Of a stretch of DNA of 64,000 bases, positions 54,695 through 63,314 are shown piece by piece. A model generated the notes under the pieces. That model was given only the letters and a program-made list of their open reading frames with translations, did no database searches and was not told the DNA's origin. The stretch comes from Melioribacteraceae bacterium (GTDB taxonomy: Bacteria; Bacteroidota; Ignavibacteria; Ignavibacteriales; Melioribacteraceae). Both the position numbers and the translations under genes were made by a program. Within the stretch, counting starts at the first letter, position 1. Each line of letters starts with the position of its first letter. The stretch spans positions 62,001 to 126,000 of the forward strand of contig JAIPBD010000009.1 of NCBI GenBank assembly GCA_021739765.1, in the 5' to 3' direction.

Positions 54695-56113
54695 CTAAGT
54701 CAACATTTCGAAATCGTTCTGAGAAGGGGCGGAAATTGCGTATAGATTTTCCCTCGCTCTTGTGATTGCAGTATAACAAATTCTAAAATAGTTTTCTGTT
54801 TTATGATTGATATTCGATTTGAAATCGAAAAATACGTTTTTCCATTCCCCGCCTTGCGATTTATGGACCGTTATAGCATATCCAAATTTAATTTGTAGCG
54901 CGTTCAGATAAGGATCATTTACCGCAAGCTCGGCTAATTCCTTCGGTTTATTAGTTAAATCCCTGTACCTATTCCTAAAATCTCTCCATAATGCGCTGTA
55001 TTCATTTGTGTTCAATTGCGGATTTCCGGAATAAATTAGGTTCTCCAGCACTAAAGCTTCAATTTGGAAAGGTTTTCCGGTTTCATTTGTAAATTCAATT
55101 GCGACATTTCTAAATTTTAATACAACTGGTGCGGATCGTTTTAGCGTGACCCGCCTTTTCTCAACATTTTCACTTACGTATTTTATTTCTCCCATCTGAC
55201 CGTTAAAAACGCCGTACATCATATTGTTACGAACTACAATTATTCTGTCATTTTCTGATAAATGCTGAGGCAATCCCAGTCTTTCCCGGATTGCGTCATT
55301 GTAAAGTTTTATCGATGAATTCATGTGAGCTAACATTACAACATTCTGAGGATCTTCCGTAAAATGATTTACGAATTGATAAATTATTTCTTCCGGCGGC
55401 AAATCAATAAATTCGGGATGATTGAATTCCAATTTCATAAAATCAAAACTTTTTTCCACAATTTGATCTCTTATTGAATTCGCGTTTAGCACAATTCCGC
55501 TTTCTCCAACTTGTCGGACGATTTCATTTAGCTGAAAGTTCGAAACAAAAAACTGTGGTTGCAGAAGTGATAAATATTCAATGCTGAGCGCCGGGGAAAA
55601 ATTAGAATTAACCGGTGGCAGCTGTGCATTATCGCCGATAAAAACAATCTTCCTGTTGTTAGATACATTAATATCAATAAACTCCAACAAATCCTTCAAC
55701 AAATATCCGGAACCGAATCTCAACGAATCATTTGAAGAATACTCATTCGAAATCATTGATGCTTCATCAATAAAATAAAAAGTATCCTCCGGATCGTTAT
55801 TCCCCTTCATTTTGAAATAGGTGATGATATTATCGGAATCATCGACCTCTGTACTTCGGTCATAACTGTAGAGCATTGAATGAATCGTGACCGCGTCTTT
55901 AACTCCTTTTTCCCTTAAAATTTGAGCTGATCGCCCGGTTGGGGAGCAGACTCGGTAAGATTTTGTCATTCTTTTAATGATCTGAGTAAGCAAAAATGTT
56001 TTACCGGTTCCCGCACTTCCTGTAATTATAAGTAAATTTTTCCCAGCAAGTGAAAAATGGCTAAGTTCATTTATCAATTTGGATTGAGAAGATGTAAGCA
56101 ATAATTCGGGCAA
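54695..56113 (-). CDS. superfamily 1 DNA helicase (RecD2/Pif1-like)
   Basis: This 472-aa ATPase has the Walker A TGSAGTGKTFLLTQ (Lys38), SPTGRSAQILREK, the Walker B FIDEASMIS, motif III FIGDNAQLPPVNS, arginine-containing NEIVRQVGE, motif V ITVHKSQGGEWKNVFFDF and motif VI YTAITRARENLYAIS. The order fits an SF1B helicase of the RecD/Pif1 type with a UvrD_C_2-like end. It is shorter than RecD2 (about 700 aa) and lacks an N-terminal extension. A role in DNA repair or replication-fork processing is expected. It heads a minus-strand pair with the DUF697 gene and is divergent from the truncated aldo/keto reductase. Confidence 0.92.
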   Translation of the reverse strand: MPELLLTSSQSKLINELSHFSLAGKNLLIITGSAGTGKTFLLTQIIKRMTKSYRVCSPTGRSAQILREKGVKDAVTIHSMLYSYDRSTEVDDSDNIITYFKMKGNNDPEDTFYFIDEASMISNEYSSNDSLRFGSGYLLKDLLEFIDINVSNNRKIVFIGDNAQLPPVNSNFSPALSIEYLSLLQPQFFVSNFQLNEIVRQVGESGIVLNANSIRDQIVEKSFDFMKLEFNHPEFIDLPPEEIIYQFVNHFTEDPQNVVMLAHMNSSIKLYNDAIRERLGLPQHLSENDRIIVVRNNMMYGVFNGQMGEIKYVSENVEKRRVTLKRSAPVVLKFRNVAIEFTNETGKPFQIEALVLENLIYSGNPQLNTNEYSALWRDFRNRYRDLTNKPKELAELAVNDPYLNALQIKFGYAITVHKSQGGEWKNVFFDFKSNINHKTENYFRICYTAITRARENLYAISAPSQNDFEMLT

Positions 56114-56321
56114 TCAAATACTCTTTTTATTATTGGTAAACAATTTAATTGGCATTTTAGGAAAATGAAAGGGAAGAGCAGAAAACTAATTCTCATATGC
56201 AAATCTGAAATGATTTTAGCTGATCATAAATTTTTAGAAAAAGTATTTTCGTTAAATTTCTGAATCCATTGTCAAAAAATAATGATTGAAATCGATTTGT
56301 TTAATTAAGAGAGCGTCGCAA

Positions 56322-56597
56322 ATGAAGTATAACTTTTTCACCAGAAAAAGTCCTAAAGTTTCTGAAATTGGGTTTGGAGCGTGGCAATTAGGGAATAGTG
56401 GTGCGTGGTCTGCAATTCCCTACACAAAATCGATGAGATTGATTGAAACTGCTTTGGAACTTGGAATAAATTTCTTCGATACGGCTCCCGGTTATGGTTT
56501 GGGTGATAGTGAAAATATATTGGGTGAAGTTTTATCTAAAACCGATCGATCGAAAATCGTGATCAGCACAAAATTTGGACACAACCAAGATGAGTAG
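56322..56597 (+). pseudogene. truncated aldo/keto reductase (N-terminal 91 residues)
   Basis: From ATG 56322 the frame encodes the first third of an aldo/keto reductase: KVSEIGFGAWQLG, LGINFFDTAPGYGLGDSENILGEVL and KIVISTKFGH. The catalytic Asp53, Tyr58 and Lys84 are present, but a stop comes at residue 92, before the catalytic His. Intact members have about 320 residues, so the TIM barrel cannot form. The following 246 bp show no convincing continuation in any frame. It is most likely a decayed gene. An intact but different aldo/keto reductase lies at 60152. Confidence 0.75.
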
Positions 56598-56843
56598 TGT
56601 AAAAACATTTATGTAAATGCATAAAGAAGAGTTTGAAGCTAAGTCGCATGAAGTGTAATCAAAGAAATTAAAAGGAATTCACGGATTTTCGAAGATTTCA
56701 GATTAGTCGGAATAATCAGAACAATTTGCGAAGTTAGAAAATCCTGCTTATAAAATATTTATATTTTCATAATGCGACGATTATTGATACTTTGATTTAC
56801 AATTTCACAACTATTTCAGAAATACTAACCGCTATTATTTATC
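56598..56843 (+). other. 246-bp stretch without a gene
   Basis: This stretch follows the truncated reductase, is very A+T rich and has stops in all frames. I could not recover the missing part of the reductase here. It presumably holds the promoter of the 1043-aa gene. Confidence 0.5.
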
Positions 56844-59800
56844 ATGAATAGAACTATAGAGAAATTAGTTTTTGTATTTATAATTTTACTCTCGAGTAAT
56901 ACTTATGCTCAAGTATCTGGAATTCACTCTGAAAACAAAACGAAACTTGAAAAGATTTACTTAACTGTTCTGGAAGAGTCAGTGGATTATTTTGATTCTC
57001 TTTGGGTAGATGATCCGAATATCCTAAATTCCGGCTTTTTTAATTTTGCAATGTATAACGATTGGTTGGATGGTAATTTAATTCGAGATGGTGAAATAAT
57101 CGAGAATTATAACTACTCATCAGTTATTACAATTCCCGGAAACGGGATGATATTACTGGCCTACGCAGTATTACTGACTGAAACCGAAAAGCCAACTTTC
57201 GGTCGGATTGGATTACCAAGAACTGAACTTATCGAGAGAATTATCAAATCTATTCGTTGGATATCATTGACAAGTGCTTATGTAAATTTTGACTATTCTT
57301 ATCTACCTAATACTCCGACCGATTTGCTGGGTGGGAAGAAATGGAAAAGGAGAGACGGAAGGCGTGCAGATATCATTGGTTATTTAACCCTCGCGGTCGC
57401 AATAGCTGATCAGTATATCGATCAAGAGACGAAAGATCTTTTTACCCAAGTCGCTGTTGGTGGAATACAGAAATCAAGAACAATTAGGAATTGGCAGTTT
57501 GGAGAAGGTGGAAATCACGATCAAGTCAAACATGATTTATCAAGCAGTTATGGTGCCGCTTTCTTTTTTGGTAATGAAAAAGAGAAACAAAAATTACACG
57601 AGCTTTTAATCCCGGCGGGAATTGACCTTGTGGGAACACATCACGACAAAGCAAATACAACCATCGTAGAAGGAAAATCAATATATCAGTGGTCTAAAGG
57701 GTGGAATTTATACGAGGATTATTCTAGCGATCATCATGGATTTGCAAGTGTATGGTACGGCAGCGAAATAATTTTTGAAGCAAGAATATTTGTCGATTTA
57801 ATTACGAAAATTAGCAAGCGGCAAATTCCTGAAACTTTTAACTATCCAGGAAATGGATTTGAAGGAGTTCTAGAATGGATTAAAGACCTTACACTAAAAA
57901 ATGGTGGTCTAATACATCCTCATGGAGTTGAGTACGATTCTTACTACGGGGCTGGACTTCTTGCATTTTGTTATGGAGCAACAGTAATTCAAGATGACGT
58001 ATCGTCCAATCTTGAATTTCAAGCTGCAAAATTAATGCTCGAACATACCAGATCAGTTAGAAAATACGATTATCACAGGGGATCCTGGGCAAAAGCAGCT
58101 CTGGCCTTTTTGATGCATAAATATTATAAATCAGATCCCACGCAATTAGATATACCGAGTACGTTGAAATCTTTGGAAGGTACATTTTATTATAAGGATC
58201 AGCAAAATATAATTCACAGATCAAATAATAAAACGGTTAGTTTTTCATGGGGCAGTCTCTCTTCCGCTAAAAATAATGGAGAAGGCTTTTGTGGAATTGT
58301 GGTTCCTCAGAATACGTCATCAAATTCAGAAGACCTGTATATTTATTCGCACCCTAATTCACTAACTGGGAAAGTAGAAACTTTTTCTTTTTCTCAATCG
58401 ATGAAACCCGCAAATCTTAAAAAATCAATTAAATGGTTGATCGTAGAAATTGAAATATATTCGTCACAATTGAGCACATTTCTAAACATGAGATTAAGGT
58501 ACATAATCATTTTTGTCCTTTTGCTTTCCGGATATGTTGTAATAATTTATTTCAAAAAAGTCTTTTCGAATTTGACATCTGATCAAAAGAGGAGACATGT
58601 TTTATCTATTTCATTTCTTATTGCTGCTCCATTAATTTCTTTTGCATGGATAATTATTGAACATGAAGTTCCTAATGACAAGATCTTAGAAACTACTTAC
58701 AATTATGATATTTCTGATGACTGTTTCAGTTCGACCGGACTTTTACAAATGCGGGATGTGAACCGTTATTGTTCAATATTTTCATTTAATAATGGTCCAA
58801 CAATTTTCCTTAATCAATTTTATGCGACATCTAGCTCTAGAGTATCATGGTCGGGAATATCTCAATACATATTCAAAAAAAGAGGAGCAGAGGATAATTT
58901 AATCTACACTTTTCAAGATGGTTCCTCTTTACTGAGTTCTGAGGCTGAGAGTATCAGTAATTGGTGGAATTTGGATAATCAATTGGGAGTTATTACGATT
59001 GGAGGAAATGGAAAAATTCAAAATGGATGGGGAATTGGATTTAACTGGGCACGAACCGATTCCTACAAAGATAAATATGATTCAGTTTCAGTCTCTAAAT
59101 TAGAAAATTTTAGCATGGACCGGGGTGAAACATTTGAGATTGGAACGGTTATTTATACTTACCAAACTAATGATTTTATAATGTCCAATAAATCGAAAGC
59201 AATTGATATCTCCGATAAACTTCCAGATGGTTGGTTCGGATTAATTGCACCATTTTCCGAAAAGGACCCCAGCAGAATTATAGCAATTTCAAACTTTCGG
59301 AATAAGCAAGAAGAGACTTTTTTGGAAGTGGAATTTCAGTATGGGGCGCCTGTTTTTAATCGAACCACTCATATAAAGAAAAAAATAGCGGGAGTAAATA
59401 TTAGAGTTCCAAAGTTGGATGCTTATAGTGAAAAATTGAGTTGGTATGTCGAAGTTTTATCTGGAATTGAAATTAATGCAAAAAAAATTGATAAAAATAG
59501 TATTAGAATTGAACCAATTAATTCCTCACAAAATACTATTTCTATTAGATATGCAGGGGATTACAAAGGTGAGATTCAATTCGAAAATTTGAATGGGAGT
59601 ATAGTTTATACAGTTGATGCCTCAAAATTAGCATTTCCATCCAAAGAAATTTGGGAATTAAAAGAACCTATAATTGTTAGACTAGCAAATGATTTCACTG
59701 AGGATTATTTGGCTCCCAGTGTAATTATTGATGAAATTTTTGAAATAGATGAAAAAACGATAGTTTTTGTAAAAGCATCCGATCAATCAGGAATAAAAAA

Positions 59801-59975
59801 CGTAAAATTATTTTGTGATGGAGTTGAGATCGGAACGATTGAAAATTCACCCTATAAATGGACCATTGATCTTAGCCCCGGTTGGCACACTTTTATTGCA
59901 ATTGCAACGGATGATTCCAAGAACAATAATATTAGGAAATCATTTATTAGGACGGTGGAAATAAAAGGTAAATGA
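56844..59975 (+). CDS. 1043-aa exported protein: helical toroid, membrane hairpin, beta-sandwich, Ig-like domain; function unknown
   Basis: After a signal peptide (to about Ala22) comes an all-helical region (about 25-440), rich in His, Asn and Tyr (WQFGEGGNHDQVKHDLSSSYG, LVGTHHDKANT, EDYSSDHHGFASVWYG, IHPHGVEYDSYYGAG). It is reminiscent of alpha/alpha-toroid lyases (PL8 or heparinase-like), but I cannot place it. Two membrane helices follow (about 553-570 and 590-610) with a basic loop between. After them lies a beta-rich region (about 640-930) and a C-terminal Ig-like domain (about 945-1040, VFVKASDQSGIKNVKLFCDG). This would leave both ends outside the cytoplasm, joined by a membrane hairpin. 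A polysaccharide-lyase-like activity is inference only. Confidence 0.65.
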   Translation: MNRTIEKLVFVFIILLSSNTYAQVSGIHSENKTKLEKIYLTVLEESVDYFDSLWVDDPNILNSGFFNFAMYNDWLDGNLIRDGEIIENYNYSSVITIPGNGMILLAYAVLLTETEKPTFGRIGLPRTELIERIIKSIRWISLTSAYVNFDYSYLPNTPTDLLGGKKWKRRDGRRADIIGYLTLAVAIADQYIDQETKDLFTQVAVGGIQKSRTIRNWQFGEGGNHDQVKHDLSSSYGAAFFFGNEKEKQKLHELLIPAGIDLVGTHHDKANTTIVEGKSIYQWSKGWNLYEDYSSDHHGFASVWYGSEIIFEARIFVDLITKISKRQIPETFNYPGNGFEGVLEWIKDLTLKNGGLIHPHGVEYDSYYGAGLLAFCYGATVIQDDVSSNLEFQAAKLMLEHTRSVRKYDYHRGSWAKAALAFLMHKYYKSDPTQLDIPSTLKSLEGTFYYKDQQNIIHRSNNKTVSFSWGSLSSAKNNGEGFCGIVVPQNTSSNSEDLYIYSHPNSLTGKVETFSFSQSMKPANLKKSIKWLIVEIEIYSSQLSTFLNMRLRYIIIFVLLLSGYVVIIYFKKVFSNLTSDQKRRHVLSISFLIAAPLISFAWIIIEHEVPNDKILETTYNYDISDDCFSSTGLLQMRDVNRYCSIFSFNNGPTIFLNQFYATSSSRVSWSGISQYIFKKRGAEDNLIYTFQDGSSLLSSEAESISNWWNLDNQLGVITIGGNGKIQNGWGIGFNWARTDSYKDKYDSVSVSKLENFSMDRGETFEIGTVIYTYQTNDFIMSNKSKAIDISDKLPDGWFGLIAPFSEKDPSRIIAISNFRNKQEETFLEVEFQYGAPVFNRTTHIKKKIAGVNIRVPKLDAYSEKLSWYVEVLSGIEINAKKIDKNSIRIEPINSSQNTISIRYAGDYKGEIQFENLNGSIVYTVDASKLAFPSKEIWELKEPIIVRLANDFTEDYLAPSVIIDEIFEIDEKTIVFVKASDQSGIKNVKLFCDGVEIGTIENSPYKWTIDLSPGWHTFIAIATDDSKNNNIRKSFIRTVEIKGK

Positions 59976-60151
59976 ATTATTGAACATTCGATTGATATAT
60001 TTCAAAAAGATAATTCTGAGCTTCTAGAATATTAAGCTACATCGGAAATCCGTTTTCCTACATCATGTTCAATTCCAAACCAAAATAATTCTTATAATAT
60101 CTTGTAAATTGTGGACTCACAAAATCTTATTTACTTACTTTGAAAGACAAT

Positions 60152-61105
60152 ATGAACAAGAATAATAAAATCGGATTTGGTACAGCCGCTATTGGTCGAC
60201 CGTCCTACATTAATATTAAAACTGATGATTCACCAGCGTTCACCGATATCAACTCCTTTAGAAACAAAGGTGTTGATTTGTTGAGGAGTGCTTGGCGATT
60301 TGGGATTACTCATTTTGACACTTCACCTGGATATGGAATCGCGGAGGATTTGATACTCGCATTTATAAAAGAAAACAGCAATCAGAAAATCACCATATCA
60401 ACTAAATGGGGATACACGTATGTCGCAAATTTTGATCCAAACGCAAAACAACACGAAATTAAGGAACACAGCTTACAGAAATTGAATGAACAGTGGGAAA
60501 AATCAAAATTGCTTCTTCCATACCTAAAATTATATCAAATTCATTCGGTTACACCCGAAAGTGATGTGTTGGATAATTCCGAAATTCTTGATCGTTTGTT
60601 CGAAATCAAAATGGAGAATCAAATAGCTATAGGAATTACCACAAGCGGTCCTTTTCAAAACGATGTTATAAAGAAAGCCCTTAAAGTTGAAATCGGTGGG
60701 GAAGCGTTATTCACTTCTTTCCAGGTTACTTTTAATATATTGGATCAAAGTTTATTTGAACTGAAGCAAATATTAAAAGGGAAGAATCTTATTGTTAAAG
60801 AAGCTTTAGCTAACGGCAGGATATTGAGGAATCGGAAATATCCTCATTACAACGAGCTCTATTCTGAATTAGAACGATTAGCAAATAAATATGAAGTAGG
60901 AACAGACGCGATAGCTCTACGTTTTTGTCTGGATAGTTTTGAAGATTCTACCGTTCTAAGCGGGGCAAGTGAGCAAGATCAGCTCAAACAAAATTTAAAA
61001 GCAGCAATTATCACTCTTTCTTCGAGTGAACTTAATAACTTACAATCATTCGGATTAGATAAAACCGATTATTGGAATGAGAGGAAAAAGTTGGATTGGG
61101 TCTAA
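60152..61105 (+). CDS. aldo/keto reductase
   Basis: I prefer ATG 60152 (GAAAG about 6 bp upstream) over TTG 60140. The product of 317 aa is full length. The catalytic tetrad is Asp56 and Tyr61 (ITHFDTSPGYG), Lys85 (ISTKWGY) and His131 (LKLYQIHSV). Later parts include SFQVTFNILDQSLFELKQIL, LIVKEALANGRILR and IALRFCLDSFEDSTVLSGAS. It would reduce an aldehyde or ketone with NAD(P)H in the cytoplasm; the substrate is unknown. It lies 176 bp after the 1043-aa gene and may act with it. It differs strongly from the truncated copy at 56322, so the two are not a recent duplication. Confidence 0.9.
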   Translation: MNKNNKIGFGTAAIGRPSYINIKTDDSPAFTDINSFRNKGVDLLRSAWRFGITHFDTSPGYGIAEDLILAFIKENSNQKITISTKWGYTYVANFDPNAKQHEIKEHSLQKLNEQWEKSKLLLPYLKLYQIHSVTPESDVLDNSEILDRLFEIKMENQIAIGITTSGPFQNDVIKKALKVEIGGEALFTSFQVTFNILDQSLFELKQILKGKNLIVKEALANGRILRNRKYPHYNELYSELERLANKYEVGTDAIALRFCLDSFEDSTVLSGASEQDQLKQNLKAAIITLSSSELNNLQSFGLDKTDYWNERKKLDWV

Positions 61106-61168
61106 AAAAAATATTTCTACAAATAACAATTTATTAATCAATTTTATAATTATTACAGGTACACATAG

Positions 61169-62335
61169 ATGAGTGAAGAAATACTAAAACCGATTGATGT
61201 TATGTCAGAGGATGAACTGTTGGCAGTGATTACCGTTAATCGAGAAAAGTTTAATGATGAATATAAATCAAAAGTAACCGAGGAATTAGAGAAGAGAGGT
61301 GTAAATTTAGAAGAAAAATTCAGAACCGTCAGGATGAAATTCAATTTAAATGAAGTTGAAGAAGTTGATATATCGGAGGTAAATGAAAGAATATCCTTAC
61401 TAAAAAAACCTATTGATGTTTTATATTTTATAAATATAATGAATGAACATTATGCTGTTCAAAAAAATAAAAACTTATTTGTTGTGCATCACCATGCTCC
61501 AAAATCCGGTTTCAAATCATTTTTTTTAGAAATTGAAGAATCACTAAAAACCTCCCTTCAAAATTTTCTTACACTCAACAATTGGTTGCCCGATGGCGTG
61601 GAAGTAATCGAGCATTGGGAAACATTTGAAGAATCTGCATCACCAGATTACATTCTTAAATTAGCTGAATTTATGGATGAAAGTGAGATAGTCTACTGTG
61701 TTAATTCTTTACAAAATGTTCGCTTCAATTCGAATAATTCGCCCTATGCAATTGTTTTACCTGTTGATGAAGTTTCTGGAGCGGAAGAAATATTTGATAA
61801 AATGGAGCAACTGAAAGAATCTCTGCATACAAAATTAGAAGAAGCAGAAAGTAAAGACGATGTTGAATTACAATTAAATATATTGAAAGAGCTTGAATCT
61901 GTTACTCCAGAAGATTCGTTGGTATTTTATATCAAGGCACAATTATTAGATGAAAAAGGTGATTATCAAAATGCTTCCGACGCTCTGATTGAGTCTTTCA
62001 ATATTGAAATGAGTAACGGGGCAGTAGATGATATCGATGATATTGAAAATTACCTGGTTTCGATAATCGATAAAATTGATAACAAAATAAATAGTTTACA
62101 CTGTTTAGCCACAATTTCTGCATTTAAAGGTGAAGTTGATAGCTCGGCTGAGTATTACGAAAAAATAATTAAGTTAGATGAAAATGACTCAATGGCTCAT
62201 TTGCATTTGGGACATCATTATTATTCAAATACTGAAGATGATGAAAATGTGAAAATTCATTTTAATAAATACCTCGAACTTGAACCGAAAAGTGAAGAAC
62301 GCGACGCAATTGAAGAGATATTAAATAATCTATAA
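61169..62335 (+). CDS. TPR-repeat protein of unknown function
   Basis: The 388-aa cytoplasmic protein (no signal) is acidic. Its first part (about 1-60) is a helical DUF-like segment (MSEDELLAVITVNREKFNDEYKSKVTEELEKRGVN) also found at the start of other uncharacterised proteins. The middle (about 65-210) is an alpha/beta region. The C-terminal part (about 225-388) has tetratricopeptide-like helices (DSLVFYIKAQLLDEKGDYQNASDALIESF, FKGEVDSSAEYYEKIIKLDENDSMAHLHLGHHYYSN). TPRs bind protein partners; no enzyme motif is visible. It starts 63 bp after the reductase gene and the gene-poor region follows. Confidence 0.7.
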   Translation: MSEEILKPIDVMSEDELLAVITVNREKFNDEYKSKVTEELEKRGVNLEEKFRTVRMKFNLNEVEEVDISEVNERISLLKKPIDVLYFINIMNEHYAVQKNKNLFVVHHHAPKSGFKSFFLEIEESLKTSLQNFLTLNNWLPDGVEVIEHWETFEESASPDYILKLAEFMDESEIVYCVNSLQNVRFNSNNSPYAIVLPVDEVSGAEEIFDKMEQLKESLHTKLEEAESKDDVELQLNILKELESVTPEDSLVFYIKAQLLDEKGDYQNASDALIESFNIEMSNGAVDDIDDIENYLVSIIDKIDNKINSLHCLATISAFKGEVDSSAEYYEKIIKLDENDSMAHLHLGHHYYSNTEDDENVKIHFNKYLELEPKSEERDAIEEILNNL

Positions 62336-62428
62336 AGTTAGTAACTATTTAACCTCACTTGGAAAAGGACAAATAGTAAATTTTATTAAATAAAAAGATT
62401 AGCTAACAAAGTGAGAAAAGTAGAGTAA

Positions 62429-62626
62429 TTAGTTCATCTTTTTTATCTGGCTAAGAACGAACAAAAAATCCTTTTGAAATTGAGTTCCGAAACACCTTTG
62501 TCTGTAATAATTGAGCCTTTTTTATCAGACACAACCAAGAATTTACAAGTCGATACGGCCACATCAAAGTCCAGATTAGTTTCGTTGAGTGCTGATACCA
62601 AGGGGGTAATCCTTTTAAAGCAATGA
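62429..62626 (+). pseudogene. possible C-terminal coding remnant
   Basis: The frame between stops at 62426-62428 and 62624-62626 has no ATG or well-placed alternative start. It reads like a normal protein tail (LLKLSSETPLSVIIEP, then FLSDTTKNLQVDTATSKS and ending GVILLKQ), with sensible residue composition. It may be the end of a gene whose 5' part was deleted or shifted out of frame. I recognise no family. Confidence 0.3.
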
Positions 62627-63175
62627 AGTAGTTTTAATTATTCCGGTTGTGAATACGTTATGAACTGTCTGTATGTTGTTGTATTTAAGGGGTTTTGCCT
62701 GTCCGCCGAGGCCGGGAAAGGGGGTAACGCGATCCATTCAAATCCATCGGTTATGAGTTGAAAATTCTCTATCTGGAAGGCTGGTGACTAAAAAATGACG
62801 AACAGCTTCACTATATTATTGTTGGTCAGAATTTAAACTGTTTTATTACATCTAGTTATCGAGAAAATGAAGTGCCAATAAGTGAAATAAAATTCAAATA
62901 TAATCTCATAAATATAAATATGAGATAGGTTACACAAACAATACTAATCTGCAAATTTAGTAATTGGAACTCCATAAATATTTTGTGAAATTGAATCTGA
63001 TATTATCCTTTAATAACTTGCAGAGTTATTTTTGTTCTTTTACTCATTTTTCGGAACCAAAACTTAGAATAAACCTTTCAAAGTAGCTCCAAATCCATAA
63101 AATCATTATGGCATTATAATTGATTAAATGGGACTAATATTGATTTGATTTTAGGCGTTTGTCAAGAATAAAAAC

Positions 63176-63197
63176 AGATATCAAAGTTTTGATATCT
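63176..63197 (+). promoter_or_regulatory. perfect 22-bp inverted repeat upstream of the last gene
   Basis: The arm AGATATCAAA is repeated in inverted form after a 2-bp GT spacer. A TATAAT hexamer follows at 63217-63222 and the gene starts at 63315. The symmetry suits a dimeric regulator site; alternatively it is a hairpin. No regulator gene is adjacent. Confidence 0.5.
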
Positions 63198-63314
63198 ATT
63201 AAGTATAAAATATAGATATAATCGTACCCGGTAAAAATTATTTTGAATCTGGATCGATTGCAGATAGTCAAATACGAACTGATAAACGATTGTTTAAATA
63301 CCGGAAAATTGGTT

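Larger units (their letters stand above)
62336..63314 (+). other. 979-bp gene-poor region with decayed coding sequence
   Basis: No intact gene is visible. It contains a 66-codon open frame without a start codon (62429-62626, listed separately) and a locally G+C-rich patch around 62700-62735 in an otherwise A+T-rich stretch. It also holds a strong palindrome at 63176-63197 with a TATAAT at 63217-63222 upstream of the last gene. I saw no tRNA cloverleaf. Confidence 0.55.

Noticed and set aside
54684-54779. Upstream start for the DUF697 gene
   Set aside because: It overlaps the helicase coding sequence; ATG 54683 directly precedes the membrane helix.
62730-62765. TTCAAATCC motif considered as a tRNA T-loop
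   Set aside because: The flanking bases do not form the T-arm or an acceptor stem, and no anticodon arm is present.
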